The notes: generated by a model from the letters alone, not told the origin. A stretch of DNA of 64,000 nucleotides from Schlesneria paludicola DSM 18645 (GCA_945862235.1 CAMAYU010000001.1:1-64000); one strand, 5' to 3'; positions 20,914 to 30,917 are shown, counted from the stretch's first letter. Made by a program: numbers and translations.

Positions 20914-22561
20914 GGCACTCGTGCTGCGTGAGTTGATGACCGTACTGCGACAGCCGCGAATGCTCGCGCTGCAATGCGGGCTGGTGACGTTGTTCACGTT
21001 GCTCGTCGCCGTGCGGTGGCCGACCGATGCGCGCGTGGCGTTGTCGGGTGTGCGGTCTCAAGAAGTCTTCCAACTGTTTGCCTTGGGGCTGTTGGCCATC
21101 GTGCTGTTGCTGTTGCCGGTTTTTCCCGCGACGAACATCGTGCGTGAGAAACAGCAGGGGACACTCGCGCTGCTGCTCAACACGCCGCTCGGCCCGTGGC
21201 GGATCTTGTTTGGAAAACTGCTGGCGCTGTCGGCCCTCGCGGCAATCATTTTTGCGACGAGTCTTCCCGCCGCGAGTGCCTGTTACGCGATGGGCGGCCT
21301 GTCGTGGTCCATGCTCTGCTCCGTGTACGGTTTGCTCGTCTTGGCGGCACTGGAATATCTGACGTTAGGGTTGCTCATCAGCAGCCACGCGAACTCCACC
21401 GACGCCGCTGTTCGCGGAACGTACGGAACGATGCTTGGGCTGAGCGTCCTGTCGCTTGGGCCGCACTACTTCTTTCAAGGGACGAAGGGCGCGTTGGCCG
21501 ACGGCGGCGAATACCTCCGTTCGCTGTCGCCGTTCGCGGCGATGATGTCGCTGCTCTCGGCCGGCGACATGGGGGGAAACGGTCTGATTTCGACGACCGA
21601 TGTCGCGAGGCGGTTCATGATCGGAGCGCTCGTGATCTCGACAATCGCGGCGCTGTGGACGGTCTCGCGATTGAATCACACGATTTTTGATCAGGCGCGT
21701 GCGGCAGGCAAAATCAGCGACGATCAGTCGTGGCAGGTGCAGACGGCTCGGCGACTTTTCTTCCTCGTTGATCCGCAGCGCCGTTCGCAGGGAATCGGTT
21801 CCTTCACGAATCCGGTGATGGTGAAGGAGTTTCGCTGCCGCCGCTTTGGCCGGCTGCATTGGTTGCTGCGATTGGTCGCGGTCTGTGCGGTGCTCTCGCT
21901 GGGGCTGACGTATGCCGCGACAGCGGGGACACTCGATTGGGGCGTCGAAACCATCGGCAGCATTCTCGTTGTGATGCAGGTCGCGCTGGTTGTGCTCATC
22001 ACGCCGAGTCTCTCGTCGGGCCTGCTCAGCCAAGAGATCGAAAGTGGCGGCTGGCAGTTGCTCCAGATGACGCCCCTCTCCACTTGGCAGATCGTCTGGG
22101 GCAAGCTGCTCAGCGTGATCGTGCCGCTGGCCTTGATCCTCTGTGCGACACTGCCCGGCTACGTCGTGATGGTTTACATCGAACCGGGAATGAAGCTGCA
22201 AGTGCAGCGCGTGGTCATCTGTCTCGTCGCGACAGCAGTCTTCGCGATGCTGCTGAGTGCGGCGGTCGGCAGTCTGTTCTCGCGCACGGCCACGGCCACG
22301 GCGGCGGCGTACACGGTCCTGCTGACCATCTGCGCGGTCCCGCTGTTGATCTGGCTGGGACGCGATGCTCCGTTCGGTCACGACGTGGTGGAGACGGCCC
22401 TGCAATTCAATCCGATTGCCGCCGCTCTGTCGGTGATTCGGCTGCCCGGTTTCCGTGACTACACCTTGATCCCCGCCAACTGGTGGTTCCTCGGTATTGT
22501 CTCGGTGATCTCACTGATCGTGCTGCTGGTTCGTACCAGAAGAGTCTCTCGCGCCCGGTGA
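20906..22561 (+). CDS. ABC transporter permease (ABC-2 type)
   Basis: 551 aa, many hydrophobic helices, overlaps the ATPase gene by 8 nt. Confidence 0.92.
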   Translation: MFKALVLRELMTVLRQPRMLALQCGLVTLFTLLVAVRWPTDARVALSGVRSQEVFQLFALGLLAIVLLLLPVFPATNIVREKQQGTLALLLNTPLGPWRILFGKLLALSALAAIIFATSLPAASACYAMGGLSWSMLCSVYGLLVLAALEYLTLGLLISSHANSTDAAVRGTYGTMLGLSVLSLGPHYFFQGTKGALADGGEYLRSLSPFAAMMSLLSAGDMGGNGLISTTDVARRFMIGALVISTIAALWTVSRLNHTIFDQARAAGKISDDQSWQVQTARRLFFLVDPQRRSQGIGSFTNPVMVKEFRCRRFGRLHWLLRLVAVCAVLSLGLTYAATAGTLDWGVETIGSILVVMQVALVVLITPSLSSGLLSQEIESGGWQLLQMTPLSTWQIVWGKLLSVIVPLALILCATLPGYVVMVYIEPGMKLQVQRVVICLVATAVFAMLLSAAVGSLFSRTATATAAAYTVLLTICAVPLLIWLGRDAPFGHDVVETALQFNPIAAALSVIRLPGFRDYTLIPANWWFLGIVSVISLIVLLVRTRRVSRAR

Positions 22562-22586
22562 CTCTGGGGCGTCAGCCCTCGTGTCC

Positions 22587-22700
22587 TCCGAGCGGGGTGG
22601 CGTCAGCCCCCTGGTTCTTGGGCGTCCGCCCGTTTTCAATGAACCAGGGGGCTGACGCCACCCCGCTTAGAAATGCCTCACGCTTGGCCGCGTGAGGTTT
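22587..22700. repeat. Palindromic repeat family 1 (copy C)
   Basis: CCGAGCGGGGTGGCGTCAGCCCCCTGGTTCTTGGGCG...GAACCAGGGGGCTGACGCCACCCCGCTTAGAAATGCCTCACGC. Confidence 0.93.
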
Positions 22701-22728
22701 CATTCCCGTTTTTTTGTTACTGCGACGA

Positions 22729-22780
22729 CCGGGCTTACGCCCCAGAACGAGGGGGCTGACGCCGCCCCGCTCGGAAGCCC
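22729..22780. repeat. Palindromic repeat family 1 (partial copy D)
   Basis: GGGCTTACGCCCCAGAACGAGGGGGCTGACGCCGCCCCGCTCGGAAGCCC, adjacent to copy C. Confidence 0.85.
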
Positions 22781-22808
22781 TTTTTGCCTCGCTCGGAAAC
22801 CTCTGGTC

Positions 22809-24608
22809 ATGCGACGCCATCTCAGTGATTTACTTCTCTCTCCGCTGCTGTTCGCGGCGTGTCTCGTGCTGAGTCTGCTCGCCTCCGAGCCTGCTTGCGC
22901 CGAGATTCGTCCCGAGTTTCTCATGTACTCCGACCCGGAAGTTCAGCTTCCCGGAACGGTCAAATCGTACACGCCGCGATTGAAGGCGCTTTGGTTGGAT
23001 GCGTTGGCTCGTCCCGAACACGACATGCAACGACAAGCGGCAGAGACGATCGGCAAGGCGCATCAGATGGGTGTGTCCGATCTCGAAGAGGCGATTCCTC
23101 AATTGGAGAAGTTGTTGGTTGCGGACGGCTCACATCCGGCGACGCGGTTCGCTGCCGCCCGCGCGTTGATCGCGTTGAAGTCGCAACAGTCCGCGCCGAG
23201 ATTGTTCGACGCGGCGCAGCGGCATGAGTCCGAGTTGCGACAGCTCATCGAACCCGTTCTGGCCGAATGGGACTTCGCACCGGCACGAGCCGCCTGGTTG
23301 GCTCGACTCCATGATCGTTCGAGTCGCCAGCGGGACACGGTGTTGGCGCTGCGCGGATTGGCTCACGTCCGTGAAGTGAAAGCGTTCGACATGGTGCGGC
23401 AGATGACGCTCGACCGGCAGCTTCGCCCGGACCTCCGGCTGGAAGCGGCCGTCACGGCGGGCGTGCTGGTCGAACGCGATTTGGAACCCGATGCGGCGCG
23501 ATTGGCCAAGTCGGCGGTCGCGCGAACGGCGAATGCGGCGCAGAGCCTGTTGATCGTCGATCGTCTCTGCGCCGTCCGTCTGCTTGCGCGGCACGCGAGC
23601 GAGCAGGCGCGAACGCTGCTGGTCGAACTGGCTCAAGATGCCGAGCCATCCATCGCCGCCGCCGCATTGGCGCGACTCAATGAGATCGATCCCAGCCTCG
23701 TCCTGCCGTTGGCGGAAGTCGCGATGAGTCGTCCCGATCCGCATGTGCGCCGCCACGCCGCCGAGTCCTACATCCAACGTCCGACTCCCGAACGAATGTC
23801 GTCGCTAGGGCGATTGCTCGACGATGTACACCCCACGGTGCGCGGTGAAATTCGCGAGGCTCTCTTCCGGCTTGCCGCTGTGCCGGAGTTGGGCAATCCG
23901 ATTCGAGTGGCTGCGTCGCACGAGTTGTCTCGCGACAGTTGGCGAGGCCAAGAACAGGCGGCTCTCTTGCTCGCGGCTCTCGATCACAAGCCCGCAGCGG
24001 GACGCTTGGCCGAGTTGCTCGAATCGCCTCGCCCCGAAGTCATGATCGCGACGGCATGGGGACTGCGACGGCTGGAAGTTGCGGAGACGTTGCCCGCCAT
24101 GCTGGACAAGGCCCGCCGCCAGACTGAGATCCGAAAGAAGGCGAATCCTGCGGGACTCGATGAACAGGTCGCCCATCTCTGCGAAGGATTTGGCCGCATG
24201 AAGTACCACGCCGCCGAGCCGCTGCTGCGCGATTACATCCCGCTCAACCTGGCGATGGGAATCCATTCGCGCGGGGCGGCCATTTGGGCACTCGGGTGGC
24301 TGCACGAAGGGAATCCGGAAGGAGACCTGCCGGAACTGTTCATCGGCCGTGTTCTCGACCCCTCCACGTTCCCGCCAGAATTGGACCTCGTGCGTGAATT
24401 CTCTGCCGTCTCAATCGCCCGTATGAAGGCGGTCGCCCAGGTCAAAGCACTGCAAGATTTTGCCAAGCCGCGCGACGGGTACGAACGAACCAGCTTGGTC
24501 GTGCGCTGGGCGTTGACTCAACTGACCGGAGAACAGTTCCCGATCTCGCCACCACGAGCCATCAGCCCCGGGCTATGGTTTCTCGAACCGGTAGGAGCTG
24601 AGAAGTGA
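22809..24608 (+). CDS. Exported HEAT-repeat protein
   Basis: MRRHLSDLLLSPLLFAACLVLSLLASEPACAEIRPEF signal; repeated alpha-helical pairs (RFAAARALIALKSQQSAPRLFDAA, IAAAALARLNEIDPS). Start at 22809 preferred over 22692, which lies in repeat sequence. Confidence 0.82.
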   Translation: MRRHLSDLLLSPLLFAACLVLSLLASEPACAEIRPEFLMYSDPEVQLPGTVKSYTPRLKALWLDALARPEHDMQRQAAETIGKAHQMGVSDLEEAIPQLEKLLVADGSHPATRFAAARALIALKSQQSAPRLFDAAQRHESELRQLIEPVLAEWDFAPARAAWLARLHDRSSRQRDTVLALRGLAHVREVKAFDMVRQMTLDRQLRPDLRLEAAVTAGVLVERDLEPDAARLAKSAVARTANAAQSLLIVDRLCAVRLLARHASEQARTLLVELAQDAEPSIAAAALARLNEIDPSLVLPLAEVAMSRPDPHVRRHAAESYIQRPTPERMSSLGRLLDDVHPTVRGEIREALFRLAAVPELGNPIRVAASHELSRDSWRGQEQAALLLAALDHKPAAGRLAELLESPRPEVMIATAWGLRRLEVAETLPAMLDKARRQTEIRKKANPAGLDEQVAHLCEGFGRMKYHAAEPLLRDYIPLNLAMGIHSRGAAIWALGWLHEGNPEGDLPELFIGRVLDPSTFPPELDLVREFSAVSIARMKAVAQVKALQDFAKPRDGYERTSLVVRWALTQLTGEQFPISPPRAISPGLWFLEPVGAEK

Positions 24609-24614
24609 CGAAGT

Positions 24615-26060
24615 TCATGCGGTCTCCAACGACCGTACGAATTCCGTGAACTGCTGACCGCGATCAGCGAAGTTGCGGAACCAGTCGTAGCTGGCACAGC
24701 CGGGCGAGAGCAGCACAACATCGCCCGGTGCGGACTGAGCCACCGCCCATTCGCAGGCCGCTTGAAATGAAGTGAGTTCTCCTGAGAGCAGGCAGCGATT
24801 ATCCGGCGACTGCGTGATGAGTTCCCGCAAGCGAGCAGCGGTCTGTCCCATCAGTGCGACCGCTTTCCCTCGCCGCGCGATCGCCGAGGCCATCTGTGAC
24901 AGATCGACCTGTTTGTCATAGCCACCCGCCAGCAGCACGATCGGCGACGTGAAAGCTTCGAGCGCGACCTCGGCGGACTCGGGCGTGGTGGCGAGCGAAT
25001 CGTTGAAGAACTTTCGTCCGGCGACCTCACCGACGAACTGCAATCGGTGCGGCAAAGGCTGATAGTTTTCGAGACCCAGCCGTACGGCATCGAGGTCCGC
25101 ACCGAGCGTCATCGCCGCACACGTCGCCGCCAGCGCGTTGGCCAAGTTGTGACGGCCGGGAAGCTTGAGCCAGCGTCTCAGCGGGACTCGTTCCTCGAAC
25201 TGCTTCAAACGCACACAAACCTGCTCGTCATCGCCAGTGATCGCGAACAGACCCGGCTCGCCGCGATCAGACAAGCCAAACGCCAGCCGTTCACCGCACG
25301 TTGGCCAGCTCGCCACATCGGCATCGTCCGCGTTGAGGACCGCCGCATCGGACGGCTCCTGCCACCGCAGCAGCGTTTGCTTCGACCAGCGGTAGTGCGC
25401 GACCTCATCGTGCCAGTCGAGATGATTCGGGCTGAAGTTCGTCACGATGGAGACAGCCGGGCTGACGTGCAGTCGATCCAGATCGGCCAACTGGAAACTG
25501 CTCAGTTCCAGCACGACGACATCGTTCGGAGCGATCTCATCGACGAGCGGCAACAAGCTGATGCCGATGTTTCCGCCAAGCCAACAGCGTCGCCCCGAGC
25601 CTTCTCGCTGGACGTGATGACTGAGGATCGAATGCGTCAACGCCGTCGTGGTGGACTTCCCGTTGCTCCCGGTGACCGCGACGACCGGTGCGCGGTTCCA
25701 CTGCCAGAACAGATTCATCTCACTCGTCAGCGGCACACCCGCCGCGCGGGCGATCTGCAAACAAGCGTGGTCGCGCCGGATGCCGGGATTGACCACGATC
25801 AATTCGGCGCGACGAAAGTCTTCGTCGTCGTGCCCTCCCAGTTTGAACTCGACCGCCGCAAGATCGCGTTCACTGAGAGAGCCTCTCAGTTCCGCTAGCG
25901 ACTCGGCCAACTTCTCGGCCGGGCGCGTATCGGTCACGGTGACGATGGCTCCTCGCCCCACGAAGAACTTCACGGCTCCCAGTCCGCCGCCAAACGAACC
26001 GAGTCCCATGACCAACACGCGCACACCGCGATAGTCGCGTTGAGGATGATCCGGAATCAT
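24615..26060 (-). CDS. murD: UDP-N-acetylmuramoylalanine--D-glutamate ligase
   Basis: VAVTGSNGKSTTTALTHSIL, ELSSFQLADLDRLHVSPAVSIVTNFSPNHLDWH, FFNDSLATTPESAEVALEAF, LLAGGYDKQVDLSQ. Confidence 0.96.
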   Translation of the reverse strand: MIPDHPQRDYRGVRVLVMGLGSFGGGLGAVKFFVGRGAIVTVTDTRPAEKLAESLAELRGSLSERDLAAVEFKLGGHDDEDFRRAELIVVNPGIRRDHACLQIARAAGVPLTSEMNLFWQWNRAPVVAVTGSNGKSTTTALTHSILSHHVQREGSGRRCWLGGNIGISLLPLVDEIAPNDVVVLELSSFQLADLDRLHVSPAVSIVTNFSPNHLDWHDEVAHYRWSKQTLLRWQEPSDAAVLNADDADVASWPTCGERLAFGLSDRGEPGLFAITGDDEQVCVRLKQFEERVPLRRWLKLPGRHNLANALAATCAAMTLGADLDAVRLGLENYQPLPHRLQFVGEVAGRKFFNDSLATTPESAEVALEAFTSPIVLLAGGYDKQVDLSQMASAIARRGKAVALMGQTAARLRELITQSPDNRCLLSGELTSFQAACEWAVAQSAPGDVVLLSPGCASYDWFRNFADRGQQFTEFVRSLETA

Positions 26061-26202
26061 GTTGGTACCTCAGAGTAAAAGGCGAAGCAGAAGTTGGACC
26101 ACGGATAACTCGGAAGGCCCGGATCAGGCAAAGGCCAGTCAGTCGAAGAGCGAGATGACTTGTGCTTCGCAGACCACGAAAAATCGACACGTTGAGTTTG
26201 GC

Positions 26203-26295
26203 AAAATGATGAGGAACAAAATCATCAAGTCAGGCAGTCGGTGTGCTTGCGAACCTCTTCCATCATTTTTTGCTTCATCATTTTGTCATTCTGGT
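26203..26295. repeat. Imperfect AT-rich inverted repeat
   Basis: AAAATGATGAGGAACAAAATCATC ... CCATCATTTTTTGCTTCATCATTTTGTC. Confidence 0.65.
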
Positions 26296-26385
26296 TTGGG
26301 GTTCCTTGAGTAGCGGGTGGCCCGTGCCGGGTTATCCGTGGTTTCATCTCAAGCCGTGGTCTTCTCGATTTGAATCAAGATGGTT

Positions 26386-27009
26386 TCAGTTGGCTTGTCC
26401 GATCTGGAAATGCCGGTCGAACCAAGTCACTCCATCGCGAAAGCTCTTCAAAATCGTGTCGGCCTGAGTCGCGAAGTCTGGCAACTCGACCGGTGCGAAC
26501 AGCGCCGTCACCATTTTTGCCCGCGAACCTGCTTCGAGATCAAAGAGGTAGTCGCCACAAAACAACAGTTCGGCGGGCGGAATGTTCCAAGCCGTGCTAA
26601 TGAGTAACAAGCCCGCCGGATCGGGTTTGGGGGGAGCGTCTTCGCGGGTCAGAACCATGTCGAACTGAAGCCCCAGCCGCGCGAGCACGATCTCCGTCGA
26701 AGCGCGCGAGTTGCGTGTCAGCACCGCGCGCGGCAGGCCGCGCGTTTCGAGCCATTTCAAAAACTCGGGCACGCCATCAAACAGCGTCGCTTGCTCCGCA
26801 CCAGCCAACTCGTGCCGATGGAGGATCGCCTGCAAGCGCTCTCGCTCAGCCGCCGATTCGGTCTGCTCGACCGCTTCCAAAATCGGCACTCCCGGCGGCA
26901 AGCTCATGTCGCGGCGAATTGCGTCAAAATCCAACCGCGAATCGACGAGCGTCCCATCGAGATCGAAGATCACTCCGCGCAGTATGCGTTTGTCGCTCAA
27001 GGGACTCAT
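26386..27009 (-). CDS. HAD family hydrolase
   Basis: GVIFDLDGTLVDSRLDFDAIRRDM; AVLTRNSRASTEIVLARLGL; CGDYLFDLEAGSRA. Confidence 0.92.
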   Translation of the reverse strand: MSPLSDKRILRGVIFDLDGTLVDSRLDFDAIRRDMSLPPGVPILEAVEQTESAAERERLQAILHRHELAGAEQATLFDGVPEFLKWLETRGLPRAVLTRNSRASTEIVLARLGLQFDMVLTREDAPPKPDPAGLLLISTAWNIPPAELLFCGDYLFDLEAGSRAKMVTALFAPVELPDFATQADTILKSFRDGVTWFDRHFQIGQAN

Positions 27010-27092
27010 CCTTAGATGAAGGGAGAAGTGCAAAGTGATCACCTTGCACTTTGCACTGCTTCTCCGGGCGATCTCCAATTCCCGACGCGCAC

Positions 27093-27770
27093 TCACGACT
27101 CGGTGAGGTGCCAGATCGAATTGACCGAGACGACATCGGTCAGTTCGGCGCTGCGATGGATGATGTTCACGCAGCAGTTCGTCTGGCGGACTCGTCGAGC
27201 CAGCGTGAGGTCGATGCCGAGCAGATGCGAGAGGTACGCGCGGTTCACCATGTTGTGAGCCACGACCAACACATTCTGTCCGGAATGAGCTGCCAAGATG
27301 TCGTTCAGTGCCGGAGCGACGCGAGCCAGTACGTCTTCGTAGGACTCGCCCCCCGGATGTCGTTCTCGCGCGGGATTGGCAAGGAACCGCGCGACCTCAT
27401 CGGGGTCGCGGGCGCGAATCTCATCCCACGACAGGCCCTGCCACCGACCGACGCTGCATTCCTTCAAGGCGTCAACGGGACGAATCGAGATCCCGCGTGG
27501 GTCGGCATTCAGCGAAGCGGTCTGCTGGGCGCGGATCATCGGACTGGCATAGACCGCCGAGAACTCGACCTCACGTAGAAAGGCCGCCACTTCACGAGCC
27601 TGTTGCCAACCCTTGGTCGTCAGCGGCGTGTCGATCTCGCTACCTTGTAAGACAAACGGCTTCCGCTCGTTCGCCTCGGTCGATCCATGTCGCACGAGAA
27701 ACATCCGTGTCACCCGCGAGTCGGGCGGTCGGCATAGTTCGGCAGTCGCGGTCGGTGTCATGCGGTGCAA
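27093..27770 (-). CDS. Histidine phosphatase family protein
   Basis: MFLVRHGSTEANERKPFVLQG; ALKECSVGRWQGLSWDEI; NVLVVAHNMVNRAYL. Confidence 0.92.
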   Translation of the reverse strand: MHRMTPTATAELCRPPDSRVTRMFLVRHGSTEANERKPFVLQGSEIDTPLTTKGWQQAREVAAFLREVEFSAVYASPMIRAQQTASLNADPRGISIRPVDALKECSVGRWQGLSWDEIRARDPDEVARFLANPARERHPGGESYEDVLARVAPALNDILAAHSGQNVLVVAHNMVNRAYLSHLLGIDLTLARRVRQTNCCVNIIHRSAELTDVVSVNSIWHLTES

Positions 27771-27860
27771 TCCGTTGCGGGTTGGTATTGGTCGCTGCTG
27801 TTCCCAGAAGTCCGGCTTTGCTGATACCTCGCACAGTCAGTGGTGAAACATCTGACAGTG

Positions 27861-27979
27861 ATGAAACATCTGAGCGGGGCGGCGTCAGCCCCCCGGTTCT
27901 TCCGAAGAGGGCTGACGCCCAGGAACCGGGGGGCTGACGCCACCCCGCTCAGAAATCGCTCACGCTGTGCCGCATGAGG
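27861..27979. repeat. Palindromic repeat family 1 (copy E)
   Basis: GAAACATCTGAGCGGGGCGGCGTCAGCCCCCCGGTTCTT...GAACCGGGGGGCTGACGCCACCCCGCTCAGAAATCGCTCACGC. Confidence 0.93.
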
Positions 27980-28023
27980 AATAACGCTGGACCTCGATGT
28001 TCTTGTTCTTCACCATCGTTCAA

Positions 28024-29232
28024 TCACGCGCCGTACTTTTCCAACCGACCGGCGTGAGCCAGTGTGAGGAGCATCAGGTGCTTGGCCTCGAACTGCCCGA
28101 GACCGCCGCGCAGGCATTGGGCTTCACCGAACGAAGTCGATCCATCGAAGCGGCAGGTGTCGGCGGCGAGGAGTGTCGGGACCGGGTGCCAACTGTGCGA
28201 CTTCATCTTGCTCGGCGTGCTGTGATCGCCGGTGACGACGATCACTTCCGGATTGAGTGCCGTGATGCGCGGGATGAACTGGTCGAGTTCTTCCGTCCGC
28301 TGGACCTTCAACGCGAAGTTGCCGTCCTCACCCGACGAGTCGGTGTACTTCCAGTGAATGAAGAAGAAGTCGTAGTCGTTCCACGAGGCTTCGAGTCGCG
28401 CCAACTGGTCTTCGAGCGTGTGGCCCGCGTCGAGAATGTCCATCCCGACGAGTCGCGCCAATCCGCGATACATCGGGTAGACGGCGATCGCTGCGGCCCG
28501 CAGTCCGTAGACCTCTTTCACCGGCGGAATGAGCGGCAGCTTGTCGATGCCGCGCAGCGTGAGGAAGTTGGCGGGAGCATCGCCCTTCAAAACCTCTTTG
28601 GCTTGGCGGAGGAACTCCTTCGCGATGGCGGCGGTCTTCTCGCTACCGGCCGATCGCGCGACGGGATCGAGTGCTGGAACGCCAGTCTTCTGCGGATCGG
28701 TATCTCCCACGTCACCGCCGAGTCCTTCGCCTCGGAAAATGAGGACCGTGCGATAGCCTTCGCCCGCCCGCACGAAGACCTCAACGCCGGGAATCTTGAT
28801 CTCGTTGAGCTTGGCGCTCAGCTTGGAACCGATCTCCGTCCCGATGCGCCCCGCGCGGCGATCCGTGATGCGTCCGGCATCATCGATCGTGCAAAAATTG
28901 CCTCGAATGGCGACATCGTTGGGGCCGAGAGCGAAGTCGATCCCGAGGGCTTCCAACACTCCGCGACCGATCTGGTACTTGACTGGGTCGTAGCCAAACA
29001 GGCCGAGATGTCCGGGACCGCTCCCCGGTGCGATCCCCGGCAGAACCGGCGTGCTGAGTCCAAGCGTGCCACGTCGCGCCAGCGCGTCGAGGTTCGGCGT
29101 GTGAGCCGTCTCCAATTCCGTCTTGCCACCCGGCGTGAGCGGCAACCCGCCCAACCCGTCTCCCACAAGGAACACAATTTTGGAGCCATTGTCTTTCTGC
29201 AACCGGCGGGTGAAATCATGCGGGTCGGTCAT
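28024..29232 (-). CDS. apgM: Cofactor-independent phosphoglycerate mutase (archaeal-type)
   Basis: KIVFLVGDGLGGLPL, HTPNLDALARRGTLG, GIAPGSGPGHLGLFGYDP, NPEVIVVTGDHSTPSKMKSHSWHPVPTLL. Confidence 0.93.
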   Translation of the reverse strand: MTDPHDFTRRLQKDNGSKIVFLVGDGLGGLPLTPGGKTELETAHTPNLDALARRGTLGLSTPVLPGIAPGSGPGHLGLFGYDPVKYQIGRGVLEALGIDFALGPNDVAIRGNFCTIDDAGRITDRRAGRIGTEIGSKLSAKLNEIKIPGVEVFVRAGEGYRTVLIFRGEGLGGDVGDTDPQKTGVPALDPVARSAGSEKTAAIAKEFLRQAKEVLKGDAPANFLTLRGIDKLPLIPPVKEVYGLRAAAIAVYPMYRGLARLVGMDILDAGHTLEDQLARLEASWNDYDFFFIHWKYTDSSGEDGNFALKVQRTEELDQFIPRITALNPEVIVVTGDHSTPSKMKSHSWHPVPTLLAADTCRFDGSTSFGEAQCLRGGLGQFEAKHLMLLTLAHAGRLEKYGA

Positions 29233-29505
29233 CGAAGGCGATCACTTTCAAGAAGCAGTTGTGGGGAGAAACTCGCGGCCAACTCCAACAGGAGCAGCCA
29301 GCGGGGCGGGATTGTCGGTGAGACTCGGATACCATGCAAGCGAAGCCATGCGGCTTGCGCTGGCCGTTGCCGATTGATCGCATCCCCGTCGTAAGATGTA
29401 TGCCCCGTCCGTCCGAGTCACTCCCGGTTGAGACGGACGAGGAGTCCAACCTACGGGGAAGTTGTTTCGCGTCGTTCGCCCTGCATTCTCAAACTGAACT
29501 CACAT

Positions 29506-30837
29506 ATGCTCGCCGATACACCTTCATCAACAATATCACGCTCAGACTGGTCAATTCCGAGCGGCGTGACGTATCTCAACCACGGTTCGTTCGGGCCATC
29601 TCCGCGCGTGGTGCAGGAGGTGCGTGAGGAGTGGTCTCGCCGGTTGAATGCCAATCCGATGGAGTTCTTTCTGCGGACGATGGAGCCGGCGCTGGATGAG
29701 GCTGCGGCGCGGTTGGGACAGTTCATCGGAGCCGATGCGCGGGACCTTGTGTTCGTGGAGAACGCGACTGTCGCGATGAATGTCGTCGCGGAATCGTTGC
29801 CACTCGCGCCGGGCGACGAAATCCTGCTGAACGATCACGAGTACGGTGCCGTCTTCCGCATCTGGCGGAGTGTGTGCGAACGGACGGGGGCGAAGATTGT
29901 GTCGCCGACGTTGGGGCGAGCTGAGGTGACGCAGTCGGCGAAGAACGAAGAGCGAAGAATCTCTCACCCTGGCCCTCTCCCCGCAGAGCCGGGGCGAGGG
30001 GACAAGGCGGAGGAACTGAGGCGGTTCACGGATGCGGTGGCCGACATCATCGAGCCGATCCTCGCGGCAATCACTCCGCGCACGAAGTTGATCGTCATCA
30101 GTCATGTCACCTCGCCAACAGGGATCGTGTTTCCGGTGGCCGAGATTTGTCGAGCGGCTCGGGCGCGAGGCATTCCGGTTTGCATCGACGGGCCACACGC
30201 GATTGCCATGTGTGAGGTCGATCTCCGGAAGATCGACTGCGACTTTTATTGTGCCAGCCTGCACAAGTGGCTCAGCGCGCCATTCGGGTCGGGGTTCTTA
30301 TTCGTGCGCCGCAAATGGCAGTCAGCGTTGAAGCCGCATCTCGTCAGTTGGGGCCGCAGTTTGGGAGGTCGCCCCGCACGCTGGCAGGACGATTTGAATT
30401 GGCTCGGCACCCGCGACCCCGCGCCGTTCTTGGCTGTTCCGGCAGCGATTGAGTTCTTGGAACGAGTCGGCCTCGCCACGTTTCGTCAGCAGACGCATGA
30501 CCTCGCACAGTACGCCCGCACACAGTTGGAGCAGACGCTCGGACAAGTCGCAACGATCACCGATTCGATCGACTGGTACGGCTCGATGATCGCAGTGCCG
30601 TTGGTGGAGAACAGGAAGCAGGAGGCGGGGAACGGGAGTCAGGAGTCAGGAAAGAAGACGAAGAAGTCGCCGCCGAATGCTATTCATCCGATCCAGCAAC
30701 AGTTGGCTGAGCAGCATCGCATTGAAATCTTGATCACGGAGTGCCACGGCCAGAAGTATCTGCGCGTCTCGTGTCACCTCTACAACACGCAGGCTGACAT
30801 CGACACGCTGATGGCTGCGCTGAAGACGCTAGTTTGA
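29506..30837 (+). CDS. Class V aminotransferase (isopenicillin-N epimerase-like), with repeat-encoded insertion
   Basis: VTYLNHGSFGPSPRVVQEV, LVFVENATVAMNVV, ISHVTSPTGIVFPV, DFYCASLHKWLSAPFGSGFLF. Confidence 0.93.
   Translation: MLADTPSSTISRSDWSIPSGVTYLNHGSFGPSPRVVQEVREEWSRRLNANPMEFFLRTMEPALDEAAARLGQFIGADARDLVFVENATVAMNVVAESLPLAPGDEILLNDHEYGAVFRIWRSVCERTGAKIVSPTLGRAEVTQSAKNEERRISHPGPLPAEPGRGDKAEELRRFTDAVADIIEPILAAITPRTKLIVISHVTSPTGIVFPVAEICRAARARGIPVCIDGPHAIAMCEVDLRKIDCDFYCASLHKWLSAPFGSGFLFVRRKWQSALKPHLVSWGRSLGGRPARWQDDLNWLGTRDPAPFLAVPAAIEFLERVGLATFRQQTHDLAQYARTQLEQTLGQVATITDSIDWYGSMIAVPLVENRKQEAGNGSQESGKKTKKSPPNAIHPIQQQLAEQHRIEILITECHGQKYLRVSCHLYNTQADIDTLMAALKTLV
29962..30005. repeat. Palindromic repeat family 7 in frame within aminotransferase gene
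   Basis: CTCACCCTGGCCCTCTCCCCGCAGAGCCGGGGCGAGGGGACAA; second copy at 63620-63666. Confidence 0.92.
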
Positions 30838-30917
30838 AACGTGTCACGCAAAAAGGTGCGGCGAACGGAATGAAAGGTCTTGCCGTTCCTACCTCTTCAT
30901 CAGCGAAACGAGCGGTC

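Noticed and set aside
19810-20997. 395-aa minus-strand ORF
   Set aside because: Antisense to the ABC ATPase gene with intact Walker and signature motifs.
27997-29394. 465-aa plus-strand ORF
   Set aside because: Antisense to apgM, which has clear family motifs.
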